From Pegea sp. RAD2-039 (taxonomy: Eukaryota > Chordata > Thaliacea > Salpida > Salpidae), in assembly GCA_034620365.1 (NCBI GenBank), contig JAQGEQ010000071.1, positions 1,178,001 through 1,242,000 on the forward strand: 64,000 bases of DNA, in the 5' to 3' direction. A program made the position numbers and the translations under genes. Shown here piece after piece: positions 39,908 through 53,200 of the stretch (position 1 is its first letter; each line of letters begins with the position of its first letter). The notes beneath the pieces are model-generated. The model saw nothing but the letters and a program-made list of their open reading frames with translations, was not told the DNA's origin and did not search any database.

Positions 39908-42900
39908 TTTTGGTGTATATCAAAAATAATTTATAATCAGTTTACATATTAGTACTGTAATAAAAAATTAGAACTAGCTGAGCAATTGATAATTGAAATA
40001 AATATTTGTAGCATTACTAGATAAGAGAGGGATTTGAACTTGTATTTCATTTATGAGTAATGTTTTGACTGAATAATAAAATAAGAAATTGATTAGGCAA
40101 GTTTTCTTGCAATAACTAATTGTTTTAAATAATTAAGAGACAAACAAAGAATAGACAAAACAAATCTGATTCTTCACATTTTTTACTGTTTGCTAAAATT
40201 TTGAATATTTTCTGTTGTTAAACATCAAACAAAATAATCAAATACTTAAAATGATATACATTTCATCAAAGCCATAAAAGTATATATAATGTATCATTCG
40301 TTTTCAAAATTAAAATTATTATTTTTTAATTCAATCAATAACAATAAAAATGAAAATGAATTCGTTTCACTTAAAAATCTGATTTCATTGATATTAAGTT
40401 CAAGTTTCTTTGGAATCTAACTGGAGGTTAAGATATTGAAAGCAACTAAATAAAATATTTCTAAAATGATTATGTAGGCGAACTGAAATCAATTTATTTA
40501 CAAAAAGTTTATAAATCTGACTAAAGCATTATTAACAGATTTTTAAACAAATATAAAATAACAACTAGCATTTGGAAAATAATAGAAATTATTTAAAGCA
40601 GATAATAACTGATACATAAATCATAATCAAAATTTATTTCCAAAGCTGAACTATATTTATAAACTTCTAAAACAAACTAGTAATTAATCTGATAACTGAT
40701 AAAGTTTATGCTAATATTTACAATTAAAATACTGATAACATCATTAAAGAACAACTTAATGATAAAAGTTAGTGAACACATTTTCAGATGACCAAAAACC
40801 AATAAAAATGTCTAAGCCTAAAAATGGTTAAACCTTTCTCTTCTAAATGCCTTTAAACTGCATTAGTCAAAAATAAATTTCCAAATTTGGATTTTCTAAA
40901 CATGATTTTCAAAACTAATTCACAAAAAAAAGCCTATAAACTGTTAATGATTTATTATATATGGTGAAGTTTTTTTTAAGTTCTGAAACAAATTATTAAA
41001 AGTTTTATTGATGACAGAAAAATGTTATAAACAGCATTTCATTATATAATCAAACTGTAAATAGATTTAATTATGAATTATATAGATTGATTTAAATAAA
41101 TCAAAATTTTGAAGACTTATTTTGAAAAATGATTTTTCATGACTAAAAAATTATATTCTTATATATTTTATTTTGGACTAAATTTATCTTATTTTTTTCA
41201 ATAAACCTATTCATTTGAATTGATTAACAAAAACAAATACTAAACAGATAAATAAAAATTTTCTAAAATTGATAATGAATTTATATCAGAATAAAAACTA
41301 TCGTTGCAAAACAATTTTAAAATATAAACTTCATAAAACAATTTGTTTAAATCTTAAACTTAAACTGTTAATATAATTATTATAGTTTTATAGAAAAAGT
41401 AGTTTGTTTCTATAGAATTTCAAAAATTTAAAAGTAAAAAAATTACACCAGTAGATATTCATTAAAACAATTTCAAATTTTCAACAAAATTATTATGAAG
41501 TTTCATTCAACTTTTACTAACTGACTTTGAATAATGCAATTGTAAAAATTATGAAGTAATTACAATTACCTCAGAAATTATATAATGCTTATAAATAAAC
41601 TAGAATAAAAACATTTTGCAACAAATAAGTTTTGATTAGACCATCTTGAAATAATTGTTTGAAAATAAAGATCAGCTTTGGACATTTCTAACAAGATAAG
41701 TTTTGAATCAGAACAAATAATTGAACCATTTAAAAACAGGAAAGTCACCATTTATTATAAAAATATCATCTTTTTTATTAAAATGATTTTTACTGTGTAT
41801 CTAATAAAAACAAGTTTAACACTTAATTAAATAAGCAAAAAAAAACTAAAAATGTTTCTATTTTATCACATTTGTTTTATTTTAGTAAAATTTAAAATAC
41901 ACTGCAAGTTAAAAAAAAGCAACAAATAAACTTGAAAATTCATTCAAAACTTAAATAAAATTATTATCAATATAAAAATCTTTTTCAAAACATTTCAGGA
42001 GGGATACACAAAGTTATTTAAACGGATTAATAAGGATAAGCAAAAAATCTTAAATTATCAGCGTATCATGCAACGCTCATGATTTACCTTCGCGACAGTT
42101 ATTGTGGTTGTTACTTGGTGCACTACTGCCACATGTGGTGATACTTATTATTTGAAATTTAAGAATCTACAAGTAATTGATGTATTAAACTAAAATAAAG
42201 ACTTTTTAAAAGGAGTTAAGAAATTAAAGAAATAAATCATAATACTAAAGTAAAGTTTTCAGCTTATTAGGAAGTATATGACTACAAATGTTTAAAATTT
42301 CATTCAGTGACACTTTTAAACAGTAAAGAGTGCTTTAGATTAATAGATAAATAAACCTTTATTTTTTACCTGTACTACTTACTTGTCTACTACTTCTGAA
42401 AAACTTATCTCTGTGCTTTGTAAAATAAAGTTTTAAAATCGTTTCTAAAATATGGGCTTTACTTTTAAAATAAACAATCGCAAATATTTATATCTAAATT
42501 AAAATATAAAACGTTTTAAACTAACAAAAGAGTAGCTAAAAGAAAATTTTTATTATTATCATAAACTACTTTAAATTATCTCACATGATTACATTTGCCT
42601 ATAAGTTGAATGAAAATATTTTAAGATTCTTTATTGTTTCTAAATAAGATTCTTAAAATATTATTAAATAAAGTATTGATGATATTGATTACTGTCCTTA
42701 TAATTTGACATGTTAAAGAATAAAATTGTCTGAATGATTTCATACGAGTCCCACCTTTCATATTAAAATGTTTTCTCATTGCCAATAGCTGAAATAAAGT
42801 TACTTAGAAATTATTAAAGAAAAGTTAAACAATTTTAAAACATTCTTAGAGAGATCTAGTATCCTTTTGAAATGTCAGTAAAATTATTATTACTACATAA

Positions 42901-43306
42901 AAAGTTGCTTCTAAAATAATTGCTATTTTTAATATCACCTTTTAAAGTTAGCCTTTGCAGATTATTGTCATAATTAAAAGAGACATCATAACATTTAACA
43001 ATTCATTAGATTTAAGTTTATTTATATAACCCTCGATATAATTTTTTATATTTAATAAAACAACAAATAATAATATCAATAAAATATTGAAACAAATTTT
43101 ATTATTTCTTTGCACGTTTTTCAAATTAACCAGCTTCTATAACCATATTTTAAAACTAACAAATATCGATATATAAAATACGACATCTTTCTAGAGCTAT
43201 ACATTGTAACAATTTGAAGCTAAGAATCTTGTAAAAGAAGATATTTTTGAAAGAGAGATAGTTTTAAAGTTGTTTAGAGGAAGCTTAAACGATTTTAACG
43301 AAATTA
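39908..43306. other. Intergenic, possible FHOD 5' leader exon near 42.1 kb
   Basis: About 3.4 kb of AT-rich DNA upstream of FHOD. The only standout is a less AT-rich stretch at about 42076-42141. On the minus strand it could be an exon between an AG (ATAATAAG) and the donor GTAAAT, reading 'TTCGSSAPSNNHNNC' in one frame. It could be a 5' UTR or alternative first exon of FHOD, or chance. Confidence 0.35.
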
Positions 43307-46061
43307 TTAAGTCATAATATCTTCAGCTCTTGAAGAAACCATCTTTTCCATAGTACTAACACCAGTACACCAACCTTCTAATTTGTCTTTCATCTTACCA
43401 ACCTTAGTAAGAAAATGTAATTAAGTATAGAAAATAAGTTTAAAATTTAAAGTATAAAATTACTTGTTTCAGATCAAGAACTCGAGGTTGAACCCAGGAC
43501 ATATTAACTTGCTCTTCAACCTGCATCACAATGAGAGTTTTGTAAACTTAAAAGAGAAACTTAATGAAATTAAATACCTGATCAATAGTTCCTTCTACTA
43601 AACCAAGGGACATAGCTTTCATAGCTAGCAGTTCAACTTCATTCAAAGCAACACCAGTTTCCTTCGCTATTTCTTCAAATTTCAATTGTCGGTTATTCGA
43701 AGCTCGAGAAAAAGTCATCTGAAAAAGAAGATTTTAAAGTAAGATCAAATCAAAGTGTTGAGCTGTGTCACCTCCATCAAACAAAGTAAAATATTTTTCT
43801 GTCTCAACTTCAACTCATTTGAAACAAGATCTGGCTGTAGATAAATAGAATTGATTTGACAGATAAAAAGGTGAATTTTGAAATACTTGGGCACTCCAGT
43901 AAACTCTGAGATCATTCATACGTTTAATATCTCCACTATTAAAAGCAAGCAGCAAATCAACAAGCCATTGTCGAGGAGTACCTTCCAATGATTTCAAAAC
44001 CGGATGTTGCAACTAAACATTTCAACTACTTGTATTTGTTTCTATCAACAAAAATCAAACTAACCAATTCACCAAAGTTGAACACACGGTCGCCCAGCAG
44101 ACCAGCGAGTCCTAGATTGAATGCTCGCTCCTGCTGCTCACCAACTGCACAAAACACGTTGGGTATTTCAAATTAGTTTCAAAACAACAAACTTGGTATA
44201 TTTTCCATATCCACACATCCTAAATATCTCAAAGCATCTTTGTAATAGTCATTGTGATTTGAGAGAATTTGATGGTAATTGCTACACAACTCGTAGAATC
44301 TGCTGTGGACAATAGTAACTCCAGGTATGCCAGCCAAGATATCTTCACATTCACTAATGATCGCCTTAAAATTAAATATTAAATACTCATTTGACATCTT
44401 TTGAGAACATTAATTCAGCACCAACCTTTGTAGCAACATAATCGTTAGTCAATAGTCGAATGTTGCCAATTGCGGTTAGGACTAACACCTGAGCTTCTTT
44501 GCACTCACTAGTTTTTTCTTTAGCAGATTTCAAAAACTCTATTGCATTTTCAGTATCTATTTATTACAAAAATATTAATAATGAAACTTAAACTATTAAC
44601 ATAATTATCTACATAGAAGTTCAAAGATTCAAAAACAATCAAATATTAACAATTTGAAATATATGAATAAATACATTTCTGTTTTTACTTTTATAATTTT
44701 TTAAAACTTGTCACTTTATCAATGTTTAGATTAAAGCTATTAATAACAAAACAAAAAGGTTAAAATTTATAACAGACATAGTCTACAAGAAAGTAAAAAA
44801 ATATAAAACAAAAGGATCAGTGATAAAAATAATCAATAAAACCATATAAAAGCTGATCAAAAAACGTATAAACAATTTAGATTCTAACAAAATGTTTAAC
44901 AAGGTAAATACCTGTAAACTGTCTAATAACATAAGGGCATAGCATTTCAACTAGAGACAAGGGATTCAATTTTTTTTCAAAATCACTAATGAACTTGGTA
45001 TAAAACGATATCAACTCTTCACCCTATAAAAATTAAATGTTATATAAAGAGTTGAACAGAAATAATTAAACCTTAAAATATTAAAAAAAAGTTCACAAAC
45101 TTTACTAAAATAGTCATCCTTCACAAAATCATAAAGAGCAGTTGTCAATTGATGCCACAACCTAACAAAAAACTAGTTTTTAATTCAATTGTTAAAAACA
45201 TCAAATATTTAACAAAGTAAGTTAGATATAAAAGTAGAAAACTAAACTTCCTGATTAAAAATAAAGTTTTTAACTCAATTTTTAAAAGATAAATATTTTT
45301 AAAACTTTTGTGAACTTGTTAATGAAATATTGTTTTATCTTATAAAGTTTCTTCTAACTTTTCTTTTTTACACTTATTAATGTTAATATTAATTATTATT
45401 TTTAGTTATTAATAATAACCTTACAACTATAAAACATTTTGAAATAAAAAAAAATTTAAGATGCTATAATAAATTATATATATATGCTATATAATACATA
45501 TATGGTAAATTTAAATTTAATAATAATCTAATTTTAAAATTATAAAAAAAAAACTGTAAAAAATCTCATTCATAAACCTAAAATAAACCTAAAACCTAAA
45601 ATCAAATTGATTCTAAGATTAATTTGATATAAAAAGTGAAAAAAAATTGAACTTTATTATTTAATTGTTTAAATATAAGAATAATACAACAAATTTTCAA
45701 TCAGTAAAATTTTCAACAACATTAATTTGAATGATTTTAAGTAAATTTAAATTGTGTGAAATTTGGAACAAATAAATTTTAAGATTCATAGTTAGAAATT
45801 AAAATTAAAGTTTATGGTTAGCAAAAATAGTATAATAAAGTACATTCAACAATATGTTTATCCTAAATATAAAAGATAAGATTCTAATATTTAAATAAAT
45901 AAAATATAATTTAAAGAATCTAAATATGTAATACTTCTAAATATCCATATAACAAATTCTCACTTTTTTGAATACAGCTCTTCAATAATAGTCAAATTTT
46001 CAGCAATTTTTGATGGAACATGACTTCTTAATTCTTTGAGATAATCCACGACAGATGCCAT
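43307..46061 (-). CDS. PSMD13: 26S proteasome non-ATPase subunit 13 (Rpn9), multi-exon
   Basis: PSMD13/Rpn9, a PCI-domain subunit of the proteasome lid. The ATG at 46061 starts '[18 protein letters not shown]'. Later exons encode '[18 protein letters not shown]' (about 45.15 kb), '[18 protein letters not shown]' (about 44.95 kb), '[18 protein letters not shown]' and '[14 protein letters not shown]' (44.2-44.4 kb), '[20 protein letters not shown]' (about 44.1 kb), '[19 protein letters not shown]' (43.9 kb), '[20 protein letters not shown]' (43.7 kb), '[12 protein letters not shown]' (43.5 kb), and a last exon ending 'EDIMT', stop 43307-43309. All match the family in order. Introns range from about 50 nt to about 0.8 kb, the longest near the 5' end. 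Individual boundaries are not all fixed. Confidence 0.93.
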
Positions 46062-48991
46062 AATAAGAAATTGCTATTAGAAGTATATAAAGAAAAAGAA
46101 ATTCCTAGCAAACTAAATGGAGCAAACCTAAACAGACCATACTATGACAATAAAGCTTTGAAAATTTGTAGAAAATTTGGCTTTTTTCTAAACTGTTTGC
46201 AAGAACATTTTGAAATCTACCGATGTTTTGTCGGTATCATTAAAGCATTTATTGATAAGTTTGCGCATTTCAAAAGCGTTTTAAGCTATTGATAATTTTT
46301 CATATTATATGGTCTTGAAAAATTCCAACAAATTGTACAATGATTGAAATAAGAATTTAGTTTTAAAGAATCAGCAAAACTGAGTTCAATTCTGCATACA
46401 GCACAAAAACTCATGAATAACTTTATAATTGAACCATTTAAATCTGTGCTATAAGCTTGTAATAACCAAATTAAAAAAACTCGGTACTCTAGGGTACTTA
46501 GAAGCTATTTAACTTACTAATAACAAATCAACCAGCTCGATCGCAATGTGAAAACTATCGAAGAAAATTTTTTGTTTGATAATATACCCCACAAAAATTT
46601 AAAAATGTTTCCAAAGTAGTTGTTTTTATGTTTCCAAGTTTAGCTGTATATTTTACCAACATAAGTACGTAAATTTGTGTTAAGTATTTACATATCCAAG
46701 TTGTGTTTAATATTGTGTATAATGTTGTGTATAATATATTACTTGTGTTTAATCAAAACGAATTTTTCAGTAATAACGTAAAACATGTTGTAAAAAAGCT
46801 TCTTAACTTTTAATTATATTCTTTGAAAATTAATATTAGTATTTTTGGCCTTGTAGCTTGAAGAAGTAGATGAAAAGTAGTGTAAATCGATACTTTCTTC
46901 TTACATGCATATAGCGTGAGTTATAGTGGATAGTAGCGTAGATTAATTCTTCTCTTTAGATCCACCCTACAGTGACACAGTTCCATAAACTGAGAGATTA
47001 ATACTAAGATCAATATATTGTTGATTATTGTAGTTTTTTATGGGTTTATTCTCACAACAATTGCTTGTCTTGAGTCACCTACGAGGTAGAAGTACTGTTT
47101 ACCAGTAGTTGGTAAAGATATTTGCCGCACTTGTTAGCTTTGGCGTTACATAGCGCAGCGATATTCAAGCCTATCTTTAACGCTAACATTGGTAGTATAT
47201 AATAGTATATTATTAATAACGTCCAAACTTTCATCGGTGTTGTTGCTTCTTTTTCTTGTCTGTAAGGTATTCGCTCGAAAAGACATTTTTTGTATTCAAA
47301 GTATTTAATCCATTACAAATTCAACCCTTACTTAAAACAATTAATTATATGCATACTTTGATGCAGATAAATTTGAATTTTGGTTGTGTCGATTACTTAA
47401 AAAAAATTCGGTGCACCGCACAAAGTTTGAGATCAAAGCAAGCTGAAAATATAAGAAGAGATAGCGAATAACACCTTTCGGCTAAAATAAGCATTAAATA
47501 TTGTTATTGGTATTTGATGGTACACAGCAAGTTTCATTTTAGACATATTTATCAAAAATGCTTTTACGAAAATAGAATTGCTAATAAATAATTTAAAACA
47601 TGTGTACAATTTTTTAATAAAGGTATAATTATTTATAAATTTATACTTCTATCAGCAATATTGTTTAAAGGAAGTCAAAATTCTATAATTTAGTCTATTC
47701 TAAAACATACTTAATCGAAACACCAAATTTAGCATGATCATTTGATTAGTTTAGCAGTAGCAAATAGTTTTGAACTGCAAGTATATTAAGTTATAAGCTA
47801 ACTTAATAAGTTTTCCAGATTACACTAAAATAATAAATGTGCTTGTCACAAAGTAGTGCATAATATCAACCAGCTTTTTTAATAAGCCATTTTAGACATG
47901 TGCCTTAAATCAAGGTTATCTTAGTAAAAATCGTTACTTTTTGGAAATAGTTAAATCGTAAAAAGCTAATGCCAGGTGTGACAATTATATTGTTATATAA
48001 TAAATTATATCTACTGGAAATCTAATTAAAAGTATAATTTTTGTAATGATTTTTCAACATAAATCTTGTCACAGAAAAGTCTTATAGTTATCATTTTATG
48101 TAATCCTTCTCCAAAAAATAAGTTTATTAAATTTCTTATTTGAAAATAATTCCCAAACATTTGATAGATAGTAGTTTTTTAGCAAAGTATTCAGCAATTT
48201 TCATTGTTTTTTAAGTATTTTATGAAAGTTTTCTGAGTATTTAAAAACTAAATTCCATTAAATTTAAACAGAATATTTATTGAATTATTCTAAAATTATG
48301 ATAAAATGAAATTTGTAATAATTATTTTGTCTTTTGTAGTTTATACTATATGGGCGATCAAATAAGAATATTTGATCAATTATGATTATATTTCTAGTAT
48401 TTTTTTGTATGATTTATAAAATAACTATTTTCATATTAGACTACAATTATTATAGAATTTTATTCAACTTTTATTTTTTATAAGTTGAAATTATGATTTA
48501 TTTTTATTGATATATAAATTTACTGGTAAGTGGCTACATTCACATTTTAGGAGATTTTCATCTGCACAATTAATTAGTTATTTCAAAGTACATATTTAAT
48601 TACTAACCCTGTTCATGTTTTTATCATATTTGAAATTAAAAGAACTTTTTTCAAGAAGTTTAGCTTGTTTAATTGATTCCACTCAAACAAAAATATCAAA
48701 CAAATACTTACACAATTTTAAATGAATAATGTTTATTCTTGTAAAATTTTACAAATATCTTATAATAATTTATTTTTTATGAATATTTATTTTAAATTTA
48801 TGTATGCTGTAATAATTTATATATTTTTAGTAATGAATTTTGACCAAAGGTTTGATGATAACTCAGAAATTTTTAGTTTAAAACTCCTCAGACAAATCAA
48901 TAATCAAGATTTTCAACAAAACTGATTTTTGATGTAATAAAAATTCTTCTCTACAGATTTCAATCTTTTTTAGATTTATTAAATTAATTAA
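46062..48991. other. Intergenic with possible retrotransposon remnant
   Basis: About 2.9 kb of AT-rich DNA. At about 46930-47200 a stretch containing GGGTTTATTCTCA and 'ACCAGTAGTTGGTAAAGATA' resembles the debris at 3.95-4.02 kb, in the same orientation, and may be the same dead LINE family. No gene recognised. Confidence 0.4.
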
Positions 48992-49507
48992 ATGCCTCGT
49001 GCAAGAAGAAGCTCACCCCCACCCTCATCTGCCAGGCGATTTTCGTCTCCACCACGATCAGCACCTCCACCACGAGCAGCTCCTCCACCACGAGCAGCTC
49101 CTCCACCAGCAGCTGCTCCTCCACCAGCAGCTGGTGCTAGCCAGGGACCAGGTTTGATGGGACAAATGGCAGCTACAGCTGGTGGAGTGGCTATTGGTAG
49201 CGTCGCTGGTCATGGAATTTCAAACATGTTGTTTGGCAACAAACAAGAACCACAGCCACAACAACAACAATATCAAGAACAACCTTACCAACAGCAACCT
49301 TATCAACAACAGCAACCTTATCAGCAACAGTTGCCTTATCAACAACAGCAATATCAACCACAGCAATATCAAGACCAACAGCCTCAGATGTGCAAGTTTG
49401 AGTTGGATCAGTTTCTTGCTTGTGCTCAAAAGCAGTCTGATGTTTCTTTATGTGAAGGTTTTAATGAAGCGTTAAAGCAGTGCAAACGCTCTCATGGTCT
49501 AATGTAA
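48992..49507 (+). CDS. CHCHD2: CHCHD2/CHCHD10-like twin CX9C mitochondrial protein
   Basis: A 171-residue CHCHD2-type protein. The basic, Arg-rich start MPRARRSS fits the family's N-terminal mitochondrial signal. Residues 18-50 are Pro/Ala-rich with near-tandem 'RAAPPP'. The central hydrophobic glycine-rich segment '[21 protein letters not shown]' (residues 54-74) is the family hallmark. The CHCH domain has C134-x9-C144 and C154-x9-C164, an exact twin CX9C for Mia40-driven oxidation in the intermembrane space. The oddity is the 45-residue insert at about 86-131 made of Gln/Tyr/Pro units (PYQQQ and variants), where relatives have a shorter Gln-containing linker. Intronless CDS; an AG follows a T-rich tract about 33 nt before the ATG. 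AATAAA at 49520. Confidence 0.9.
   Translation: MPRARRSSPPPSSARRFSSPPRSAPPPRAAPPPRAAPPPAAAPPPAAGASQGPGLMGQMAATAGGVAIGSVAGHGISNMLFGNKQEPQPQQQQYQEQPYQQQPYQQQQPYQQQLPYQQQQYQPQQYQDQQPQMCKFELDQFLACAQKQSDVSLCEGFNEALKQCKRSHGLM
49243..49385 (+). repeat. Gln/Tyr/Pro-coding minisatellite in CHCHD2
   Basis: Imperfect 12-18-nt units (CCTTATCAACAACAG and variants) coding PYQQQ-type repeats within the CDS. Mostly CAA/CAG Gln codons, so replication slippage is the likely origin. Confidence 0.8.
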
Positions 49508-49519
49508 ATTATTGATGAC

Positions 49520-49525
49520 AATAAA
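49520..49525 (+). promoter_or_regulatory. Polyadenylation signal of CHCHD2
   Basis: AATAAA 13 nt after the stop codon. Confidence 0.5.
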
Positions 49526-50246
49526 ATTCATTTATCATTATTTGCTAAAAAGCAATTTTTGTATTTGAGAAAATATGAAAATTATTTTGATTGATATTTT
49601 ATTGTTTTATGATCAAAGCCGATAATATAAAAGTTACAAATTTGGATTCTAATAAATATTAAAATCTCTGTAAATCAGATGTATTTGCTGCTTGCTTAAA
49701 ATGATTATCTTGTAATAGATATATTAACTAGTTTATCAACTGTTATCTCTTAGTAATTTTTATCCATAAATTATTTGAAAGTTAACTCTAATAAATTAAC
49801 TGTAAAAGTCTTCTTTCAAATTTACTGCTTTTGGTTTCATCTACTGTATTAAAAAATGGGTTACCGTCTTAAATTAGTTTACAACGTAAATAAGCAAAGA
49901 ATTGAGAGCATTTGTGTAGATAAATCTTATTAAACATCAAAACCAATCATTTAAGTGGCTGCTAAGGTTAAAATAATTGACCAATGTGAATATTATGGTC
50001 AAAAGTTATAAAGGTTAACAAATAAAAGATATTTGAATTTAAACAATGAGTTTAGATTTACAAATTTGATCAATTAATATCTTAAGTTCTTCAATTACAA
50101 AATATTTTGTTGTATTTTTCAAATTGAAAATGAAATGATGTTTACAAATTCAAATTATGAAAATGTTTTTTGATCTGAACTGATTATGACGTAACTCAAC
50201 ATGTTTACTTTGTAGTTTTCCACTAGTTCAGTTTGTAATAATCAAT
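49526..50246. other. Intergenic, no gene recognised
   Basis: AT-rich stretch between CHCHD2 and the glutamate receptor gene; it should hold the receptor's promoter. Nothing else is supported. Confidence 0.5.
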
Positions 50247-53200
50247 ATGTGGAAGCTTTTTCTAATTTTCATATATTTTTTGATAACTATAAAAAGTTCG
50301 TTTTCAGTTGTAATTGACGATTCAGACGACTGTTCTTCTTTCTGTTATTGTGCCAAAAAAGATGACAAAATATGTACAAGCCAGTATACATATCAGCAAT
50401 TGAGCGTTAAGTTTAGTGAGCTCGATGAAAACACAACTGTAATTGGTTGTTTTTTAAGAAAGAATGCAAATATAGTCAAAACTTTGTCAAAATTAACATC
50501 TAATGATTTTATTTTGGTGGAAAGTTTAAACTTTGATGACACTTTTGAAATTGAAAATTTAGTAAGCTTTATAAAGTTTCAAAGAAAATTCATTAAAATT
50601 AAGAATTAGTTTTAGTAAATATGTATTTTTTACATTAACTTCAACAAAATTACAAAACATGCTTGTGAAGTTGATACTCAAAATCAATTATTTATCTAAA
50701 TTTACATCATTGAAAAAGAGAAATATTTTTTAAAGGTTGAGCAACTGATGAGTTTTTTTGTGTCTTATAAAATTGATGAAATTTCAATTATATATTCATT
50801 CAACTATCGGTATAGAAAAACTTTTCATTTGATTTCGCAAAATGCAAAAAAGAATTCTATCATTGTGAGTATTACTTTAACTACTATTTACACTTATTAT
50901 GATATTTTACAACATAAGCTAAACATTCATAAAATGCTCGCAAGCAAATAACTGCTTCTTTAATGAAGTTTTAACTTTAAAAAGTTGTTCATTATATAAT
51001 TCCACAGATTCGACCTGTCACAGTATTTCTAGAAAATATTGACACAGAAGAAGTTATAAGAAAGAAAGTTTCCAGTTTTATCAAACTGAGACCTCGCCCA
51101 ACGGTCATTCTTACAAACCAAAGAGTTTTTAAAACATTGTTGGATGAAATACAAAAAATAAAAGATTTACGTTTAAATTGGTTGTGGATATTATGGGACG
51201 ATATGTTTATTAACGTAAATAGTTTAATTTCTAGAAATATTTTAAAAGTATTTTTCATGATGAATTCAGAATAAGCAACATTGGGTGAAAAAAGAATTGT
51301 TGAATTTCCAATTTTTATTTGGAATCAAAGTTGCATTCGATGAGAATAACAATTGTAGAAATATTACAAAAAGCTTCAAATTTGTATCACTACCAGCCGA
51401 AAATAGTGAATTTCAACTTAATTTTTGAAATTAATAAGCTTAAAGTTGTTAATATATTCAACCTGTAAAATGTAGGATTAAAATAAGGATTTTGTCGAGA
51501 AAAGTATCGAACTACAATTCAAAAATTTTCAGAAAATGAATCTTTAAGCTTACATGACTTTGGTGAACGCTTTAAATATTCTCAAAATAAAATGGTTCTT
51601 TTCATGATAGATAATGTTGGTGCTTTGAATCAGGTAATTTCGTTCAAATTTTAATTTGTATGATTATAAATGATTGATTTATTGCAGAAAAATTATTTGT
51701 TTGAAATATTTATTAACATTACAAAAAAGATTTGTCATGAACTTAATATCTCATATGAAATTAGGAATTTACCAATACACCGAGTAGAAATTCACAATAC
51801 TGTAAACGGTTACTGGAATGAAATATTTCAAAATCTAGATTCCAGCCTTCCAAATACTGTTATTGCTCCTGCTTTGATGTCAACAGATTTATATGAGTCA
51901 GAGATACTATTCTCACCCGCGGTTATTGAAGTCAGTGATAAAACAATTTGAAATTAGTTTTATTTCTTTACTACTAATTATATTCTTTAATATTAAGTTC
52001 TACATATAGTATCTTATTCTATTATTGTACAAATATAAGGTAGTATAGAGTTGTTTTAAGAAGATATCTGAGCTAATATTTTGATTAAGATAAAAACAAA
52101 AAATACAATAAAAAAATTAGGGGTTTAAAAAAGATTTTGCTGCGCATAGTCGCATATATTCCAAGCACTTTTAATCACCAAACATCTGTGGCACAAGTTG
52201 GTTATGCTTTAATAGAGTTAACTAAAAAAGTAGACCCAACCTACTTTTTACTATTTTTTTGTGCTTCATGTCGGGATCAGTTGATATCACAAAGTTGATC
52301 ATGCTGTCAAATTATTAAACAAATTTGGTGAAGAAAATATGAACATAATGAACCATATTCCAGAGTTTGAAAAATCAATTTTGATATCTAAAATTAAGTA
52401 ATGTTCTAATAGTCATTTTACAACTGTTGTTAAGCTTTAGAGTAATTGAACTTTCTCAAAGAAAGGGTGCTCGATTACTTTAAATGTAAACTTTATTGAT
52501 AGCAAATACAGGTTTACAGTTAATTGGCATTTACTCTATTGTAAAATTACAAAATAACTTAATTAAGTAAAAGTTCTAAACTAAATGGTAAAAGGTACAT
52601 TTAAATTACAGACTGACATCATTTACGCTTTTAAACATCTGAACCAATTCAATTGCACCAATTGTCTCTACACATTTCTGTTACCTTTCACTCCAACATT
52701 ATGGATGGCTTTAGCCGGAAGCGCTTTTATACTCGCCTTTTATTTGTTTTTAATCTCGCGTTTGAGCCCATTTGGAGCTCTTGGTAGTTATTTACAAACT
52801 GATGAAGCTCAGATGAGTCTGATGAGACAAACACAAAAAAGAAAAAGCTTGGAAGTGCTTGCTACTCAATTACAATCTCATCCAAGTCTTCAAGTAGTTT
52901 GAAACTTACAATACGCTTGAAGCAACGATTAAATATATTTATTTTTGTAGAAAAGTAACCAAGATCTTCTCAGAGGTAAAATAAATGAAATTTTCAATCA
53001 GAAATTAGCGCTGAATAAAGTTTCAATTTGCAGAAAATGATTTTGGAAAAAGTCGAAAAGTTTCATTTCACAGCTTTCCAATTAAAGGTGAAACTTACTT
53101 TTAACATGCTTTTCTATAAACCTTTTGTAGCAGCAGATTCTACATCCTCGAAACCAAATTATACTGAAATGGAAATGCAAGAAATAAAGAAAAATAGAGA

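Noticed and set aside
40025..40055. GTTCAAATCCC-type sequence (minus strand) resembling a tRNA B box
   Set aside because: No A box, cloverleaf or acceptor pairing at the right distance.
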